Source: Pararge aegeria
Taxonomy: Eukaryota; Arthropoda; Insecta; Lepidoptera; Nymphalidae
Length of the DNA stretch: 64,000 nucleotides
Assembly: GCF_905163445.1 (NCBI RefSeq)
Contig: NC_053180.1
Location: forward strand, 11,212,701-11,276,700
Direction: 5' to 3'
Numbering within the stretch: position 1 is the first letter of the stretch; the number at the start of each line of letters is the position of its first letter. Under the pieces are notes generated by a model. That model was not told the DNA's origin, searched no databases, and saw nothing but the letters and a program-made list of their open reading frames with translations. Position numbers and translations under genes: made by a program. Of the stretch, positions 61,201-64,000 are shown in pieces.

Positions 61201-63998
61201 ATGTACAAGACGATGACCCTATCGAAATAGCCAGCCAGCTTAACGAATCAGCGACCCAATATAACGAAACTGCCAGTCAACTTAAGGAAACAGCTAGTGA
61301 ACACAACGTAACGCTACGGATAAGAGAGAGTGATTTAAATATTTTAAACGATGACTGTGAAAACTTGCTTCATTGCAATATGCCGTCGTATAGACCGGGA
61401 TTTGATAGATTTATGTAAGTTGAGTGGTTATAGTGAAAGTATTCTCAGCTGACTTAAAGGTGCTTTTGGTAAGAGCACGTTTAGAGCTCTCGCTATAGTT
61501 TTAATTGGATAAGAATATATTTAGCTCTATTCTTATGAAATCAAAAAAATATTTCATAATGTCATCATAATACAATAAAAAGGATTCTGGACAGACTCTC
61601 GCTAAAGTTTTGGTAGAGCACGATTACTTTTAATTTAACAGATAGTTAAAATATCATCTAACAAAATATGACAACTTATCTCCAATATAAAACAATATCA
61701 ATTTTCTATTCTAATCCAAAATATAAGATTACATTTGAGTTTGGTCTACTAATTGCTATAAGCAGAGTCCCGGGATGGTGGTCAAATCTCATCCTTCTTG
61801 TGACCATTCACAAGCCTCCTGCCTGACTCTGCAACCAGAGTCAGAGTCTTCAGTCGAGGGTTCAGTCTTTGAATCCCAGATTCGGCCTCCGGTAGTGGTG
61901 TATTTTGATTAATTACTCACAGTACGCAAACACTTGGTTTTGATAAAAAACACACATATCAAGATAAAAATTTAAAATTCTCTCTCAAATTTAAAACCAA
62001 CAATTTTTTTCAGAAAGGGCAGTTTATTCGTGAAGATGTCACCGCCAACGCGTTTTGACCATTCGCTTCATTTAGTAAGACGCTCATGCGCTTCTGTTTC
62101 GTGCACGCTCAGTTTTGAAATGAATGGTAAGATATTTGGATTTTAATAGGTTCAATACTACAAATGAAATGTTTAGTTTTGTTATTTAATTTATTTTGTG
62201 AATAGTAGTTATTACTATTAATTACTACTGTCCAGGCATTTGAACTTGCATCCTTAGCGCTGTTCAAGTTTGTAACCTACGGGCGACCAATTAAAAGACG
62301 TACTCGTTTGAGCAGGACTGTTGTCATTGGTTTACCGCAGCACGAACACGCACACTTATACGCCGCTAAGGATGCGGGTTAGACGCCGCTATGTGGATTA
62401 AGTTAATTCGATTTAAGTGAAGGCACTTAAATCTAATTACACTGAAATGCAGTAAAACTGCGAGCCATTTCATCCCTATTTCTCTCTGCTATATCTTAGT
62501 GTCTGCTATCTACTGTTTGACTAAACAGGCTTTTAGAAACCTTTTCGGTTTCAAAAGATTGCTGTTTGCATTAAAGGACCAGCCCACAACACCATCACAA
62601 TTTGGCTGCGGCAGAATATCACTCTCATGAGCTGGTCTCTTCGTACTCCAATCCGGAAAACCACGCTGGTAGAAGACAGACCGGTTTATACTATTATACA
62701 TTCTACAGCTACATATAGCGACACCTTTAAACCACTCGAATTCACTTTGAGCTTGACTGTGAGTATACATAACCTTGTATTATCAGGTTATCGATTTAAA
62801 CAAATAAGTACGTATAAAACTAACTATTTAATAAAACCAAAAGAACGATAAAGATGGGACACCTCAAATTAAATTAAATGAATTGTTTATATATATAATA
62901 AATCTAAATAAGAATCGAATTTATTAGGTTGCCCCCGATCGCGCAATGTATGTATTTATTGCTCCCGATCTTAAAATAAGCTATTTAAATTTTTTTTCTC
63001 CCCATCCCATTATTATTTAGTGTAGATACCAATTCGTTAAGCGCGTAGCGTTTTTCTTGAATGTTTTAATTTTTGGAACACAGAAGAACTTGGAAAAGAT
63101 GCTTTAAACTTTAATTCGCTAAACAAATTGAAGAAGAAGAAGAAGAAGAAACACTTTATTACAAGTTTATCATACAGGAAAAGAAACAGTAAGGAGTATA
63201 CAATTCACAATGTAGACATGCAAAGGCGGCCTTATTGCTGCAAGCAATCTCTTACAGGCAACCTTTCTAGACAGGACTTACCGCAAGAGAACGGGATAGT
63301 GCCAAGAGTGTTAATGGATATACATAAATACCAAAATGTACAGAGATACAAATACATAGATAATTTAAATAAATATACGTAATATATAAATATATAATAT
63401 ATATAAACATGTAACATACATAATATATATAAGTAGAGTTTAATACATAAATTAAAACAATAATAAAGAATCTACTTCAAATGCCATCACTCAAAGAGAG
63501 GTAGTATCCTTCTGACGACTCTTAAATATTGGAAGGGAAATACTTCCACGGATTTCAGCAGGCAGATTCTTCCAATGCATAATTGCCAAATTGAATGGGG
63601 AATTACTAAAAAATCTTTTACACCGACTTCCTCATGCTATAGAAGGTGGCGAAAACAGTACGAAACAAATCCAAAGTTAAATGTATCGCTTTTTAAAAAT
63701 ACTTCTCAATTATTTATTAGACTTATTTCTTTGTTCCCAATTATAGCGCCGCAAATCATCACTTGCTTCTCGCCAATATATCTATTGTTTGCTTAAAACT
63801 TAAGATTAAAAATAATTAATGTTTTAACAGGTACCAGAATCACTCCAGTCAGGTGAGCTAGTGGACATTTCCCATCACGCCCACAAGATCCATCACCCAG
63901 AAGAATTCACAGAGGAGTACAGACAGCTGCTAAGAGTTATGCCTGAATACGCTAATGTAGCAACATTTTTGAGCTACAGGAGCAATTATATATTCTAA
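49205..63998 (+). CDS. ERMP1: ERMP1-like ER metallopeptidase, copy B (18 exons)
   Basis: Exons: tentative 49205-49249, then 49931-50047, 50391-50571, 50752-50913, 50999-51126, 51205-51303, 51772-51916, 52074-52225, 53138-53282, 54910-55030, 56452-56554, 57378-57570, 58930-59111, 59709-59846, 61074-61414, 62014-62126, 62577-62758, 63831-63998. They encode 904 residues in one frame. Exon 2 holds a signal anchor (FLLGLLGFYMLIAFLTTVIE). The M28 domain keeps NCHHDS, GASDDG, NGAEEN, VNLEAAG and VYHTRND. Hydrophobic exons 9-14 and a soluble end (FLSYRSNYIF) follow. Compared with copy A, exon 4 is about 78% identical in protein (42 of 54) and every exon length matches except exon 15, which is 39 bases longer. 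Insects are known to have several ERMP1 paralogues. The substrate is unknown; ER location is inferred from the family. Confidence 0.92.
51555..51665 (+). mobile_element. SINE-3 tail fragment
   Basis: ACAGGTTAGCCCGCTACCAT, CTAGACTGCATGATCATTTA and CAAGGGCTAACCTTTAGTAG are SINE-3 in direct orientation, in ERMP1-B intron 7. Confidence 0.65.
52655..53110 (+). mobile_element. Non-LTR retrotransposon (Jockey/CR1-like) 3' coding remnant
   Basis: The frames give IFIVQKRAVRSIYKHRSHES, LRTKFKEICILTASQFIIY, and in another frame KTFVGMGICFYNMIPKVILD and LPKFKQYIKTHV. These match the C-terminal end of LINE reverse-transcriptase proteins. It is truncated and frame-broken, inside ERMP1-B intron 8; the exact clade is uncertain. 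Confidence 0.7.
53465..53700. repeat. Interspersed repeat shared with 9820 and 36430
   Basis: TCAAGTAGGCTCCTATGTGG, GCTACGGGGGTTCCAAACGC and TTGTTATCACCATCTCACAT mark this copy. Confidence 0.5.
53775..53879. mobile_element. Foldback element with 46-bp arms
   Basis: GACTTTTCTATAAGCTTACG at the left is the exact reverse complement of the right end, CGTAAGCTTATAGAAAAGTC. The arms extend with few mismatches to a short GAGGAGATGTC-type loop. It lies in ERMP1-B intron 9. Confidence 0.8.
54351..54780. mobile_element. Helitron-like element, copy 2
   Basis: It begins CTAGCTGTTGCCCGCAACTT and ends TTATAATATTAGTAGGGA. It aligns throughout with 2728-3191, about 30 bases shorter through small deletions. 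It lies in ERMP1-B intron 9. Confidence 0.6.
55040..55510 (+). mobile_element. Non-LTR retrotransposon 3' end
   Basis: NNENLFERHKRERCRDKFRF and MAIQTYNTLPKIVRENNLIN resemble the last residues of LINE proteins. They are followed by an untranslated tail with GACCTGTAATATGCAATAAA and GAATTTGAATTGGAATTTG. The long open frame here fuses ERMP1-B exon 10 with this LINE only by chance. Confidence 0.65.
55590..56030 (+). mobile_element. RTE-type LINE 3' end, diverged
   Basis: TATGGCGCTGAAACGTGGAC (YGAETWT) and AGATGAAATAAGGAACGAAG (DEIRNEE) recall the RTE copies at 16305 and 34840. It ends in a GATGAT tail near 56027. Frames are broken. Confidence 0.65.
56590..56990 (+). mobile_element. Non-LTR retrotransposon 3' coding remnant
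   Basis: RHRERWHPYVVDIPSTRTKR, LSAFLIRAAMMWNALPATVF and NLSTFKARVNRLFLGKRAP form a typical LINE reverse-transcriptase C-terminus. An 87-residue open piece remains. It lies in ERMP1-B intron 11. Confidence 0.8.
57040..57240 (+). mobile_element. SINE-2 fragment and associated repeat
   Basis: CATCCTAGTACCCATAATAC and AAGCTACTCTTACTTTGTG match the SINE-2 3' part. The following GGACACAGGGCGGCACTTTG and GCATGCCCTGCGAAGTGTTG recur near 17700-17800 and 8350. Confidence 0.55.
58560..58700 (-). mobile_element. SINE-1 fragment, reversed
   Basis: CATTGCCAGCCCACGACACG, TAGTCCACCTCGCTAGCCAA and ACACACCTTTGAGAACGTT match the SINE-1 3' body; the head is missing. Confidence 0.65.
59884..59955 (-). mobile_element. 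SINE-1 tail fragment, reversed
   Basis: CAAACCATTACCGGCCCACT and GGACACAGGTCTCTCCGCAG match the SINE-1 end next to the ERMP1-B exon 14 donor. Confidence 0.55.
63127..63620 (-). mobile_element. LINE 3' tail, reversed
   Basis: It begins with an AAG array, then AAACACTTTATTACAAGTTT and ATGCAAAGGCGGCCTTATTG, the reverse complement of a non-LTR tail with a GGCCGCCTTTGCAT motif and AATAAAG poly(A) signal. The small frames over it are not genes. It lies in ERMP1-B intron 17. Confidence 0.55.
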
Positions 63999-64000
63999 GG

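Overview
This is an insect nuclear genomic window, most likely from a butterfly or moth. It is AT-rich, its genes have many short exons with GT-AG introns, and its introns are full of elements typical of Lepidoptera: three kinds of tRNA-derived SINE, RTE-type LINE ends with TGATGA tails, Helitron-like pieces containing the phrase TTTATAATATTAGTAGG, and a Mag-type Ty3/gypsy element. Species cannot be named from the sequence alone. No bacterial, organellar, rRNA, functional tRNA or CRISPR feature was seen. All gene models below were assembled by hand from splice sites and reading-frame continuity.

Three host genes are present. Two are tandem paralogues, both on the + strand, of ERMP1, a multipass endoplasmic reticulum M28 metallopeptidase. 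Copy A runs from exon 2 at 1957 to its stop at 21594; its first coding exon was not found and may lie before the window. Copy B runs from a tentative exon 1 at 49205 to its stop at 63998. Seventeen exons pair one to one, and 16 of the 17 have exactly the same length and phase, so the pair arose by whole-gene duplication. Both keep the M28 metal-binding and catalytic positions.

Between the two copies, on the - strand, is an 18-exon gene from 46732 (ATG) to 28181 (stop). It encodes about 1073 residues: an acidic N terminus, a long Pro/Arg-rich middle with a heptad repeat, a charged helical block and a C-terminal RRM split by a 5.3 kb intron. Its architecture matches RBM33. It converges with copy A and diverges from copy B.

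Region by region. 1-1956: upstream or intronic sequence with a 44-bp minisatellite. 1957-21594: ERMP1-A, with a complete Mag-like retrotransposon (10002-14345) in intron 11 and two decayed exon copies, one of exon 13 and one of exon 16. 21595-28180: intergenic, with a 220-bp direct duplication and a cluster of short palindromes. 28181-46732: RBM33-like gene. 46733-49204: the divergent promoter interval, holding a complete hAT-type MITE and a GCCT-type satellite beside Helitron-like sequence. 49205-63998: ERMP1-B, with LINE, SINE, Helitron-like and foldback debris in its introns.

No wholly new system stands out. The most interesting items are the preserved ERMP1 pair around an unrelated gene, the fossil exon duplicates in copy A, the apparently young retrotransposon with 60-bp LTRs, and the repeat expansions inside two of the proteins.
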